Source of the DNA: a virus | Length of the DNA: 22,580 nt | Strand: one strand, 5' to 3' | IMG/VR virus record: IMGVR_UViG_3300009149_000313 | Location: 1-22,580 of that record | Shown: piece by piece, positions 8,724 through 16,652 of the stretch | Layout: each line of letters begins with the position of its first letter | Numbering within the stretch: the first letter of the stretch is position 1 | Notes under the pieces: generated by a model | The model's database searches: none | What the model was told of the DNA's origin: nothing | Seen by the model: the letters and a program-made list of their open reading frames with translations, nothing else | Program-made: the position numbers and the translations under genes

Positions 8724-9908
8724 TTAAGACCTGAAGATTTTTAAAGCAGATTCACCGTTTGCTCCGACTTTAGCTGTGCCGCTCATAGTCAAGATGACGT
8801 CTTGATTAATTCCAGCACTTACTGGATCGTCAAAGCTGACCTGTACTGCGGGCATATAGAAGGCGTAATACCCGTCATCGTTCTTTAGAAGAAAACCGAT
8901 GGCAAAAGGTGTTTGTGTTAATTTCTTGGCAATGACTGACCAGTTATCATCTGAGAGATACGCAGAAATGGAAACTTCTATTTGTGCTGTTCCTTCAGAA
9001 TAGTCCAAAGGACTTGTCCTGCCTATGCAGTTAGTCGGTGTCAAATTATTATTGAGAGAGATATCAACGGACTGAATACAAAACCCAGCTTCTTGGAAAG
9101 TACCTGTGGCACTTGAAGCGATGAAAGGCATATCAACGGAACCGTTTAAAGAGTTGGTTGTCGCCGCAACATTGATGGTTCTTCCATCAGTGATGAAATC
9201 GCCGGAAGCTTCTACATCGTCGTAACCGTTACCCATTAGGTTAAAGTTACCTGTGATAATTGCTCCGTAAGCTGCGGAGATAGAAAAACCTGAAGAGATC
9301 ATGCCGTTATATATGATGGCCTTATCTGTTAGATCAAGAAAAGCTTTTTCCATTGAAAAAGATGTCTTAGTTGTTCCGATAGAAAGTTCATCTGCTATCT
9401 CATAAGATGTTCCACTTCCAACTTCATCAACCATCCCTGTAGGGCCTACGTAAGTGATCTGAGTGGTGCTATCAATTGAAGCTACCATAACCTCAACATT
9501 GTTCACGCTATTTGCAAAAGCAGTAAGTTTAATAAGATCACCAACTTCGATATCCGCGTTCCAATCACCCAATGCTCTAACAAGTACACTCGTTGCCGCG
9601 GTGATTGTTAAATCAACTGCGACCGCAGCACTCACCGCCCAAGTGTTATACATGGAAGATTTGAAAAGTAGATCCGCGGCATCTTCTTTAGCGAGTTCGA
9701 AGTTCAAGTCTCCGCCTACAGACAATCCTGTGACGACTTGGCCACTAGACATTCTATCCGTCCTGATCTGTTGTGACTCAGTTGTATCAGGTGTGCCCGA
9801 TAATGAATCAGAAGTGAAACGTGCTGTAGAAAAGTTCCCTGCTACCGGAACCTCACCATAGGTACTTTCCTCTATAAATGCTATTCTTACTTGATTTGAT
9901 GATGACAT
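8724..9908 (-). CDS. Major tail tube protein
   Basis: 394 residues. The N-terminal pattern (FIEESTYGEVPVAGNFST, FTSDSLSGTPDTTES, IRTDRMSSGQVVTGLSVGG) matches the phage tail tube family I know as Phage_tube_2; the rest is beta-rich, as expected for the tube fold, and long enough to carry one or more decoration domains. It polymerises as stacked rings around the tape measure. It has an AAGGAG site before the ATG and sits between the tail terminator gene and the chaperones, as in other siphophages. It is followed by a strong terminator, consistent with its need for many more copies than downstream products. Confidence 0.9.
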   Translation of the reverse strand: MSSSNQVRIAFIEESTYGEVPVAGNFSTARFTSDSLSGTPDTTESQQIRTDRMSSGQVVTGLSVGGDLNFELAKEDAADLLFKSSMYNTWAVSAAVAVDLTITAATSVLVRALGDWNADIEVGDLIKLTAFANSVNNVEVMVASIDSTTQITYVGPTGMVDEVGSGTSYEIADELSIGTTKTSFSMEKAFLDLTDKAIIYNGMISSGFSISAAYGAIITGNFNLMGNGYDDVEASGDFITDGRTINVAATTNSLNGSVDMPFIASSATGTFQEAGFCIQSVDISLNNNLTPTNCIGRTSPLDYSEGTAQIEVSISAYLSDDNWSVIAKKLTQTPFAIGFLLKNDDGYYAFYMPAVQVSFDDPVSAGINQDVILTMSGTAKVGANGESALKIFRS

Positions 9909-9926
9909 GGTGTGTTACTCCTTAAC

Positions 9927-10385
9927 TTAAATATTTAGATCCCTGTAAAAGTTTATCACTATTGATGCCGACGAAAACCCAGCGTCAAATTGAAGTGTTG
10001 CTCCCGCCTCAAAGTTTGGAGGGGTAACGCTCTCAATTATTATATCATTAATTCTTTGTCCTCGAAAAGCATTACGGATAACTTCTGTTCTGGCAAGAAC
10101 ATCCGCTGCGTTTGTAGGTGTTGTGGGCGCGACTACGTGGAGAAAAACGGCACCAAGTTCACGGTAACAACCTTGAGTGTTATCCGCCCCAACATTGATG
10201 GCAACTTCGGATGAACCAATATATTGAATCCCTAACCAACTATCTGTGTAAGTCAATGGCGGCGCATGTGAAGCGAGTATGTCCTGAATCTCGTCGTACT
10301 GGTTGGTAAGGTCAATAACATTTTCCGTGGCCAGATTAGTACCAATAAACGTCGCTATCTGTGTCCTAACGTATGCACTACTCAT
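9927..10385 (-). CDS. Tail terminator-like protein (lambda U position)
   Basis: 152 residues. The order of elements, an N-terminal helix (TQIATFIGTNLA), a strand with a loop around EVAINVGADNTQGCYRE, then VFLHVVAPT and VIRNAFRGQRIND, is that of tail terminators, which cap the tube and join it to the head; related phage proteins are often annotated DUF4128. The start overlaps the upstream stop as ATGA and has AAGGAG about ten bases before it. The function follows from position directly before the tube gene and a recalled fold pattern, with no diagnostic motif. Confidence 0.72.
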   Translation of the reverse strand: MSSAYVRTQIATFIGTNLATENVIDLTNQYDEIQDILASHAPPLTYTDSWLGIQYIGSSEVAINVGADNTQGCYRELGAVFLHVVAPTTPTNAADVLARTEVIRNAFRGQRINDIIIESVTPPNFEAGATLQFDAGFSSASIVINFYRDLNI

Positions 10386-11236
10386 GTGTAAACAACTCCT
10401 TCAGATACTCCCTTCTCAGAAAAGTCTAACACGATGCTCGGATAAACGTAAGGCTGTCCCGCCCTTTTTGTGCGATTTCCTTTGCGATCTACCTCTTTAT
10501 AAGAAGTTCTAAACACACCATTCCCACTAATATTTATCCCATCAAAACCGTTGGGTATAAACGTAAATTTAATAAAGTTGGCGATGGATTTATATTTGCT
10601 TCTCGCTATTCTATGCGCAAGGACGTAAGTACCGTTAGGTTTTGCCGCTCGCCCCCCAGGTGCTTTCTTGGCCGCTCGTGTTTTTCGTGAACCAATTCGT
10701 TTACCCTTACTTCCCCCACGCACTCCTTTGGAGTACCCAGCAAATTCTAATCTAGCAGCATAAGGTGTGACGTTAACAAATCGTACAATGGTGTTCGAAG
10801 GCAATCCTGTTTTAGCTGTGGTAAACATCCATGCCTTTAATTCCGCCAGATTGGTAGCTACAACTTTCCTGTTAACTATGACGTAATTGGAATCTCTATA
10901 TTGTCCTGTATCAACTAAAGATCGTTTTGAGATTTCATTATAAATTTGTCCAATTGCTTCAATGGCATTTTGACGAGCGAAATATTCTATTTTACCAAAA
11001 GGCTTTACACCTTCAATAGGTCTATCCCATTGGTTGTCAACACGTACTCTAGGTTTCTTATCAAAACCTCTGGCCTGTTCTTCTCTTAGTGCTTGAGGAG
11101 CTATTTGGATTAGTGCTGTTCTTAGAAAGGTTTGCATCTCGGCTTCAGTAGCTTTTCCATTTAAGTCAGATTCAAGGTTCCACGCCTTTTGGCCCTTACC
11201 TGATTCACTGACTGAAATATCAAGCGATAAACCCAT
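10382..11236 (-). CDS. Tail completion / neck protein, HK97 gp10-like
   Basis: 284 residues. The middle (SLVDTGQYRDSNYVIVN, about 136-152, and NVTPYAARLEFAGYSKG, about 173-190) carries the signature of HK97 gp10-like or minor-tail proteins that finish the head-tail joint. It is longer than the usual 110-150 residues: there is an N-terminal helical extension and an insert at about 190-220 extremely rich in Arg, Lys and Gly (GKRIGSRKTRAAKKAPGG). That basic loop might contact DNA or the acidic portal/adaptor surface; this is inference. The start overlaps the preceding stop as TAATG, with a GAGGG site upstream. Confidence 0.75.
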   Translation of the reverse strand: MGLSLDISVSESGKGQKAWNLESDLNGKATEAEMQTFLRTALIQIAPQALREEQARGFDKKPRVRVDNQWDRPIEGVKPFGKIEYFARQNAIEAIGQIYNEISKRSLVDTGQYRDSNYVIVNRKVVATNLAELKAWMFTTAKTGLPSNTIVRFVNVTPYAARLEFAGYSKGVRGGSKGKRIGSRKTRAAKKAPGGRAAKPNGTYVLAHRIARSKYKSIANFIKFTFIPNGFDGINISGNGVFRTSYKEVDRKGNRTKRAGQPYVYPSIVLDFSEKGVSEGVVYT

Positions 11237-11562
11237 TACTCCGCCCTCACTCTGTACCCTGCGATCTCTCCTAAGATAACCATCTCTCTTATTTCGGTTA
11301 TGGTTAGATAACCAAAATCTGCATCAATTAATTTATGGCCTCTTTTAGGAGCCCCAAAACTAACTGCGTCTAAATCTCTTTTAGAGATAACGAACTCCCG
11401 ACCAATAGAGATAGATTCTTCCGGCCCCGCAAGGTTTCGGAAGTAATTAGCAGGGGCAGCGGTTATGTTTACTTGTAAAGCATTAGGGATATCGTGGAGA
11501 GTGATCGGTCTTGCTTGGACCGCCAATGCTCTATTAAATGCGGATACTAAATCAAACGACAT
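11236..11562 (-). CDS. Head-closure / head-tail joining protein
   Basis: 108 residues, mostly beta, with ISKRDLDAVSFGAPKRGHKL followed by FGYLTITEIREMV and a terminal GYRVRAE. This pattern is that of small head-tail joining proteins (stoppers) between the adaptor and the tail completion protein. The ATG overlaps the adaptor gene by 11 bases and has AAAGGA upstream. It probably seals the capsid after packaging. Identification rests on gene order plus a recalled motif. Confidence 0.72.
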   Translation of the reverse strand: MSFDLVSAFNRALAVQARPITLHDIPNALQVNITAAPANYFRNLAGPEESISIGREFVISKRDLDAVSFGAPKRGHKLIDADFGYLTITEIREMVILGEIAGYRVRAE

Positions 11563-12238
11563 AATTATCCTTTATCGCCCCTATAAGTGATCTCTCACTT
11601 CTGTAGAAATCGAGGACGTTGGCGTAGTTACCTATCAACATTCCAAACTTAGTTTTTCTCTCGTTGGTCTGTAAGCTGTAATCGTAATCAATCGCAATAG
11701 TCCCTGGAATAGAAACCCGTTGAACATCATTACCAAAGTTGAGTTCGACACCTGTGATCTTTTTGTTATATCTTTCCTCTACCAAAGAATAAGTAATTGA
11801 TTTCAATTCATAAGGGATGGCCGCGTAACCCGCATCAAAAGCTATTTCAATTCTTGAGTTTTGAGAAAGTCCATAAAACCATGTCCTGACCATTCCTTCA
11901 CACAACCTTCTAAACTCCCCCGACTCGTAATGTGCGCGGTAGTCCTCCGCTGTCAACACGGTCGAACTGTCAACCGCATCGGATCTTTCAATCTCTGTTA
12001 CGGATGTGATGGTGGTTAAAGGGTAATGGTAAAGGAAGAGGCTATCGAGAGAATACCCATCATAAAAATCAGAACGATAATAAGTTTGAGTGTATGATGC
12101 TTCATTGAATTTTCGCCCGCAATAGTTTTCAATTGCTGCGGAAATTATATTAATTTGTTCCGTTAAGAATGTATCGTAAGTCGTCGTCAATGTTGGGATA
12201 CCTAAATACGTTTTCATCTCATCAAGTGTAACTAACAT
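11552..12238 (-). CDS. Head-tail adaptor, HK97 gp6-like
   Basis: 228 residues. The N-terminus (TLDEMKTYLGI, ISAAIENYCGRKF, YPLTTITSV) is the standard opening of gp6-type connectors that bind as a ring under the portal. The middle has the IEIAFDAGYAAIPYELKSI motif of the same family, leading into helix SITYSLVEERYNKK. The ATG overlaps the preceding stop as TAATG. It opens the neck module, though here it is separated from the portal by the appendage island, whereas in HK97-like phages the two lie closer together. Confidence 0.87.
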   Translation of the reverse strand: MLVTLDEMKTYLGIPTLTTTYDTFLTEQINIISAAIENYCGRKFNEASYTQTYYRSDFYDGYSLDSLFLYHYPLTTITSVTEIERSDAVDSSTVLTAEDYRAHYESGEFRRLCEGMVRTWFYGLSQNSRIEIAFDAGYAAIPYELKSITYSLVEERYNKKITGVELNFGNDVQRVSIPGTIAIDYDYSLQTNERKTKFGMLIGNYANVLDFYRSERSLIGAIKDNYVV

Positions 12239-12804
12239 TACTCACCTCTTATTTGTTTCTTCGTTCCAAACGAAATGAAATGTTTTTCGTTTGATAGTTC
12301 GTCAGGATTAAGAACTTCCTGACATCCTTCACTTTTAGGTTCCACGGGAAAATCGTTGAGTATTATCATATAACCTATATAAATTAATTCACTACAATAG
12401 AAAGCGTCGTTGTCGCCGTCGTAAGACCAATCATATTCTTTTCCGATGTATTCTTCTATCTTGCTAGAAACAGCATCTTCCTCCACTTGCGATGTATTTT
12501 TAGGTCTAACGATTTTGTAGTTTGAGGATTTTCTAAGTCGTTCAAATACTGAGTTTCTAATAACTCCCCGGCCTGTTGCCTCCACGATAGTATTAAAATC
12601 GGTAATACGTGCGGCATGTTTCCAATATCCTTTTATAAACAAATTAGCAAAGGCCCAATTTCTTCTAGTAAGAAGTATCATCCCTTTATTATCTGAGAAA
12701 AATTGAATTTCCTTATCAGTAATATCTGAATCCTTTATAGGGAAATTAATCTTGGAAATTATCTTTCCAAAAGTTTTAGATAAAAATGCTCTATAACAAA
12801 CCAT
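12238..12804 (-). CDS. Permuted papain-fold enzyme, YiiX / Peptidase C92-like
   Basis: 188 residues. GMILLTRRN (41-49), WKHAARIT (61-68), VEATGRGV (74-81), FERLRKSSNYKIVRP (87-101), GKEYDW (121-126) and FYCSELIY (135-142) occur in the order typical of the circularly permuted NlpC/P60 clan, where the catalytic His comes before the Cys. Expected catalytic residues His63, Glu75 and Cys137 are all present. Known clan members cut amide, peptide or lipid-linked bonds; the substrate here is unknown. There is no signal peptide or membrane helix, so it would act inside the cell or as part of the virion. It is translated between the fibre genes and the adaptor, with an AAGGAAG site. It is the second NlpC-clan enzyme in this operon. 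Confidence 0.8.
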   Translation of the reverse strand: MVCYRAFLSKTFGKIISKINFPIKDSDITDKEIQFFSDNKGMILLTRRNWAFANLFIKGYWKHAARITDFNTIVEATGRGVIRNSVFERLRKSSNYKIVRPKNTSQVEEDAVSSKIEEYIGKEYDWSYDGDNDAFYCSELIYIGYMIILNDFPVEPKSEGCQEVLNPDELSNEKHFISFGTKKQIRGE

Positions 12805-12813
12805 AATTCTTCC

Positions 12814-13326
12814 TTAAACTAATCCGAGATATATCTCTAAGCGAAGTTTAAATTCATCAATTTCTTCTTGAGATATGTTCTCGTCAGCAACCATTGAACT
12901 TATGGTAGCGTACAATACGGTTAAACTCCCTGTGATACTGGCATGAATAAGATCAGGATATGTGTTAAGTAACGTGCCGATCTGTACAGGAGTTTTACCT
13001 AGGTAAATATTATTAGAAGCAAATTTCATTAAAAAGTCATTCCCGAATTTTACCGCAGGAGTCATTACGTTTTGTTCAATCCCATACCTAACCACATACT
13101 GGTTGGCGGGGCCGTAAGAGTTAACAATCGCAGTTAACTCATCTTCTTCTGCTGACAATAAAACCTCTGATATAATAACTTCAACATTATCTACTGGAGC
13201 AGTTCCGTCAGCGTTTATCTTTACATAAAGTCCTTCAAACTTAGGACGTAATGTTGAATTAAACGTAATCATCTCATGTAGTACATTAGCGATAACGTCT
13301 TTAGTATATTTATATGTATGGCTCAT
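12814..13326 (-). CDS. Unknown protein of the appendage island
   Basis: 170 residues from the ATG at 13326, which overlaps the upstream stop as ATGA and has GGAGG eight bases before it; an ATG at 13344 lies on that binding site and is unlikely. The N-terminal half is mixed alpha/beta (VEVIISEVLLSAEEDELTAI). The C-terminal half (FGNDFLMKFASNNI, TGSLTVLYATISSMVAD, EEIDEFKLRLEIYLGLV) is helical and may form a compact bundle. I do not recognise it. Its place after fibre genes and tight coupling to one suggest a fibre-assembly chaperone or a small virion protein; neither is shown. Confidence 0.75.
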   Translation of the reverse strand: MSHTYKYTKDVIANVLHEMITFNSTLRPKFEGLYVKINADGTAPVDNVEVIISEVLLSAEEDELTAIVNSYGPANQYVVRYGIEQNVMTPAVKFGNDFLMKFASNNIYLGKTPVQIGTLLNTYPDLIHASITGSLTVLYATISSMVADENISQEEIDEFKLRLEIYLGLV

Positions 13327-14240
13327 AACTCTGCCCTCCACCATTCTAGACCACCATAGTGAACGTAGGCAGTCTTAGTTCCCCCACCTCCACCAATGTC
13401 CGGTTTAAATTGCAATCGTAAATCAATAGATGTGCCTGTTGGAGTGAAATAGAAGAAACCGGAACTTACAATTTTCTGGTCGCTCCCTGCATCTTTCGCT
13501 TCTTGAATCAATTCCCCTACTGGGGTGTATCCACTGCCTTCATCAATTTGTATTTGAGCATGAAAGTTTGTAGAGGACGTATTCATTGCCCACACAATAA
13601 AAACACCAATGCGGTATTTCTTATTAGCTTCACATACTACGCTAGTATGCTCCAAGTATGTTTGGTATGTGGAGGTTGAGCTATTAGAGGCAAATGTATC
13701 GTCGTGCTCCTCTGTGGCCGAACAACCAAAGACATGAGCAGTACGCTTAGTCGCTTCCCACTGAGAAGTTGTTCCGTTATAAACTGCCAAATCTCCATCT
13801 ACTGGAGTACCACTTGGGGATAAAGCATTGTCCGCTTTAGTTTCCATATCATCAAGGTCAACTGCTTGAGTGACCGTTATGTGTCCTAATTTAGTTTCTT
13901 CTGCCGGAGTCTTCCACTTTCTAGTTGCTGTCTCTGCGATGTCATCAGCATCCGGCTTATTTAATAGATCATCAAAGTCTATCTGGGTAGAGTCAACATC
14001 AATTGTTAGGACATCTCCTGCATCGTTATAGTTAACTAATGCTTTAGAGGAACCTGCTTGAATTAAAGCTCCAACTATATCCTCAACGTCTTCTGCCGTT
14101 ACTCCAGTAGAGTAGGTATCTATCGTCCCATCTTGCCGAAGAACCTTCAAGGTGTTGTTGTGAACGAATACCTTAAAATACCCAACGTCTAAATCGTTGG
14201 TGGGTATTGCCGATTCGCCCTGTAATCTTACGACTCCCAT
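13323..14240 (-). CDS. Fibre-like structural protein
   Basis: 305 residues. The N-terminal part (GYFKVFVHNNTLKVLRQDG, 21-39) looks like a virion-attachment beta domain. The middle carries FDDLLNKPDADD and WKTPAEETKL, motifs common in phage tail-fibre linkers. The C-terminal 130 residues (HTSVVCEANKKYRIGVFIVW, AQIQIDEGSGYT, FYFTPTGTSIDLRLQFKP, ending GGLEWWRAEL) look like a beta-sandwich resembling a carbohydrate-binding or jelly-roll tip. It has AGGAG upstream and is translationally coupled to the next gene. It probably forms part of a head, neck or tail appendage; which one cannot be told. Confidence 0.78.
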   Translation of the reverse strand: MGVVRLQGESAIPTNDLDVGYFKVFVHNNTLKVLRQDGTIDTYSTGVTAEDVEDIVGALIQAGSSKALVNYNDAGDVLTIDVDSTQIDFDDLLNKPDADDIAETATRKWKTPAEETKLGHITVTQAVDLDDMETKADNALSPSGTPVDGDLAVYNGTTSQWEATKRTAHVFGCSATEEHDDTFASNSSTSTYQTYLEHTSVVCEANKKYRIGVFIVWAMNTSSTNFHAQIQIDEGSGYTPVGELIQEAKDAGSDQKIVSSGFFYFTPTGTSIDLRLQFKPDIGGGGGTKTAYVHYGGLEWWRAEL

Positions 14241-14248
14241 AACTTCTC

Positions 14249-14524
14249 CTAGATAATTGCTAGATCACCTTCTATATGAATCTCACTATCTGTTTCCATA
14301 AACAATTCCCCAACGAGAACCATTTGTCTGTTCAAAGGGATTGAAAGGGTTTCCCCTGAAAGTAATTTCTTCCAAGAGAAACCCGCTTCAATTCCATTAA
14401 TCTTTTGTTTAAGATCGGTGGCCTCATCGAATTTGATATCTTCGGCATAGGGAATATATTCAACCGGCTGATCGAACTCCTCCCCATCCTTTTCCCATAT
14501 CGCAAACTTCGGATTACCGACCAT
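14249..14524 (-). CDS. Small fibre-associated protein, unknown
   Basis: 91 residues between two fibre-like genes, with AGGAG upstream. It shows an N-terminal region of short strands (FAIWEKDGEEFDQPVEYIPY), DLKQKINGIEAG (typical of a short coil or linker) and a C-terminal beta segment that ends HIEGDLAII, a pattern I associate with the trimer-forming end of small phage appendage proteins. No Cys. The start context (ATCTAGGAG) is nearly the same as that of the following fibre gene. The function is not identified. Confidence 0.7.
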   Translation of the reverse strand: MVGNPKFAIWEKDGEEFDQPVEYIPYAEDIKFDEATDLKQKINGIEAGFSWKKLLSGETLSIPLNRQMVLVGELFMETDSEIHIEGDLAII

Positions 14525-14532
14525 TACTACTC

Positions 14533-15900
14533 CTAGATGTTCTTCTTGATTGGTCGAACTTCTACATACAAATCTGTAGCATTTATCGCCACCCCTGTTT
14601 GGATTACGTAACTTCCACTCCCTGAAGGGATTGAATTGACGTGATTAGTGCCGTCCCAATAATAAACATCGCCCGCAGTAGCAGCACTTAATATCCCATT
14701 AAGTCTTGTATCGTTTGATAACGACTTAACCGGGGAAGCCGCTGCGACGGTAGCATTAGCAAGCCCTACAGCTTTGTGATACGTAGTGATCGTATTGTAA
14801 GAAGCAAGAGTGTTGGCCGCGCTTACATACATCAAGTCACCTTTAGAAACACCGGCGGAAGTAAGTTCAACACCACGTTCGCCAAGTAGTCCGTAAAGTT
14901 CTTGTAAGCTTCCTTCAACATCGGTTTCAGAAGTATGTCCTCCGGCATCTGCAATCGGTACGTCACCAGCGGAAACCTGGTTAGCTCCAACACCCCAATC
15001 AACCATAAGAGCATTGATACCGTCAGCTTTAACATTTAAAGAACCACCGGCAAATTCAATAGAGATATCGTCAACTTCGGAAGTCTTGATGTAATCTTCT
15101 ACAAGTTTACCATCGGAAATACTTCCGGCGAGCATTGCATCGGTAATTCCAAGTGCTTTAACTTGAAGAGTGTCTGTCGCGATTTCAATTGAACTGTCGT
15201 CAACATTAACACTCATAACGCCAGTTGAATAAGCAAGTCCGTCTCCCGCTAGTGTAGGCGCAACTGAGATTTCATTCCCAGAAAGTTGAAGGCCGTCACC
15301 CGCAGTTGTACTTTCAAAAGTCTGCTCAATCCAGGCCGCGCCATCATAAGTAAACTGTGATCCTGCAACATCTTCAACGATAACTGTGTTACCCGCCGCA
15401 GGGATTGTGTAAGACCATGTGGCCCCATCGTAGTCAGCTATTTGATCTTCTTTACCTGCAAAGATACCAGTTGCAGTTGCGATAATCATGTAGCGTTCGC
15501 CACCGGTTTCACTTCCGGTAGGAGCGGTAACTCTTGTATCGACAGAAGGAAGCCAGTCAAATCCCAACGCGAGATCATCAACATACTTCTTATCAATCAA
15601 ATCAGTGTCAGCACTAAATGTAGGATGCGCATTATACTGAATGATTCCAGTAAAAGGTCGCGTTCCGTCTAGTAATGGAAAAGCGGTATGCGCGGTAGAG
15701 GCGGCAACACCGGAAGTGGAATCGTGCGCAACGTCAGAAGCATCAACCATGCTTCCGTCAATCTTTCCGCCCGAATCAAGTTTTACAGGTTTACCGGCAT
15801 CTCCGGCCCCTGCGGATGCATCTACGAACTCACTCGTTAGATAACCTAGGACTTCTTCGTATTCGCCTTCCGGCCCGACTTTTAAAAATTTCTCACTCAT
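14533..15900 (-). CDS. Long fibre protein with shared C-terminal module
   Basis: 455 residues. Contains LIDKKYVDDLALGFDWLPSV (near 101-120), a linker seen in phage fibres, then ATATGIFAGKEDQIADYDGA and FTYDGAAWIEQTF, of the kind seen in DUF2793-like surface proteins. Residues about 200-300 hold loosely repeated strands (LQLSGNEISVAPTLAGDGL, IEIATDTLQVKALGI, ISIEFAGGSLNVKADGI), probably a beta-helical shaft. The last 110 residues (GVSKGDLMYVSA ... KAVGLANATV ... GDVYYWDG ... SGSYVIQTGVAINATDLYVEV) resemble the module in the proteins at 16221-16652 and 16649-17305. The ATG overlaps nothing upstream but the next gene's stop forms ATGA with it; GAGAGG precedes the start. Probably a trimeric appendage. 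Confidence 0.82.
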   Translation of the reverse strand: MSEKFLKVGPEGEYEEVLGYLTSEFVDASAGAGDAGKPVKLDSGGKIDGSMVDASDVAHDSTSGVAASTAHTAFPLLDGTRPFTGIIQYNAHPTFSADTDLIDKKYVDDLALGFDWLPSVDTRVTAPTGSETGGERYMIIATATGIFAGKEDQIADYDGATWSYTIPAAGNTVIVEDVAGSQFTYDGAAWIEQTFESTTAGDGLQLSGNEISVAPTLAGDGLAYSTGVMSVNVDDSSIEIATDTLQVKALGITDAMLAGSISDGKLVEDYIKTSEVDDISIEFAGGSLNVKADGINALMVDWGVGANQVSAGDVPIADAGGHTSETDVEGSLQELYGLLGERGVELTSAGVSKGDLMYVSAANTLASYNTITTYHKAVGLANATVAAASPVKSLSNDTRLNGILSAATAGDVYYWDGTNHVNSIPSGSGSYVIQTGVAINATDLYVEVRPIKKNI

Positions 15901-16220
15901 ATCTTAACCTCTCCTGTTAACGGATCATAGCCCCATTTCTCAGAGGCAATCCCTAATTCTTCCTTGAGCATTTTATTATACTCTTTTCGTTCATCTCTTG
16001 CCCTGTTCAACTCTATCAGTTTATCACACATTTGTTTCTCAAGCAAAAGTATCTGAGCGGATTTGGTTCGCTTCAACTGCTCTAATTGTGACTCATACGC
16101 CATCACTTTGTAATTGTGATTGTCGAGAGTTAGCATCTCCGTTTCGGACAATTGCCTAAACTCCTCAACTACTTTTTCTTCTTTCTTTTTTGTTTTCTTT
16201 TTCGTTGCTTTCTTGGCCAT
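15897..16220 (-). CDS. Coiled-coil protein of the appendage island
   Basis: 107 residues. The first 17 are almost all Lys, Thr, Ala and Glu (KKATKKKTKKKEEK). Residues about 25-88 form one long predicted coiled coil (LSETEMLTLDNHNYKVMAYE ... LKRTKSAQILLLEKQMCDKL ... RDERKEYNKMLKEELGI), followed by a short conserved-looking end, WGYDPLTGEVKI. It is read immediately after the small module protein (adjacent stop/start) and coupled to the long fibre by ATGA. It may be a fibre-assembly chaperone, a shaft, or a connector; I do not recognise the family. Confidence 0.78.
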   Translation of the reverse strand: MAKKATKKKTKKKEEKVVEEFRQLSETEMLTLDNHNYKVMAYESQLEQLKRTKSAQILLLEKQMCDKLIELNRARDERKEYNKMLKEELGIASEKWGYDPLTGEVKI

Positions 16221-16652
16221 TTATAACCTCACTGTTCGTTGTCCTTTGGACATTAAAAATTCCGTTGCTGAATATGGTTGACCTAACTTTAGAACGACAT
16301 GCCCACTTGCGGTAGGAATTGTTGTCGTCACTAAACCAGGAGTTCCGTCACTTAAATAATACTCTTTTGACACGTCAAGTCCAGTGAAGATGCCCGGCGT
16401 GATACCTAGAACTCTTATGTTGCAAGTGTTCACTGTAGGTTTTGATTCCACGGTACCAATGACATTCGAGTTGGCCAGGGAATCCGCCAGGGCGTTTTTG
16501 GCCGTACCATTCGCTTGCATCACAACCGCCGCCGCGATGTAAACACTTCCTTCACATGGGACATTCGCTATAACAACATTCGCTCCGCCGACCGCAGAAG
16601 GATCAACCAAAACATCTTTATTCGAATCAAATCCTTTTAGCTTTAAACTCAT
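16221..16652 (-). CDS. Small virion protein consisting mostly of the shared fibre module
   Basis: 143 residues. Sequence order: VYIAAAVVMQANGTAKNALA, NVIGTVESKP, CNIRVLGITPGIFTGLDVSK, EYYLSDGTPGLVTTTIPTAS, GHVVLKLGQPYSATEFLMSK, then GQRTVRL. This parallels the C-terminal modules of the proteins at 14533-15900 and 16649-17305, so this one could be a single-domain version. Stand-alone forms could be fibre caps or capsid decoration. The ATG overlaps the upstream stop as ATGA, with GGAG before it. The function is inferred only from the shared module and position. Confidence 0.75.
   Translation of the reverse strand: MSLKLKGFDSNKDVLVDPSAVGGANVVIANVPCEGSVYIAAAVVMQANGTAKNALADSLANSNVIGTVESKPTVNTCNIRVLGITPGIFTGLDVSKEYYLSDGTPGLVTTTIPTASGHVVLKLGQPYSATEFLMSKGQRTVRL

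Noticed and set aside
9463-9861. Plus-strand 132-codon frame inside the tube gene
   Set aside because: Ser/Thr-rich reverse complement of a beta-rich gene; no binding site or motif.
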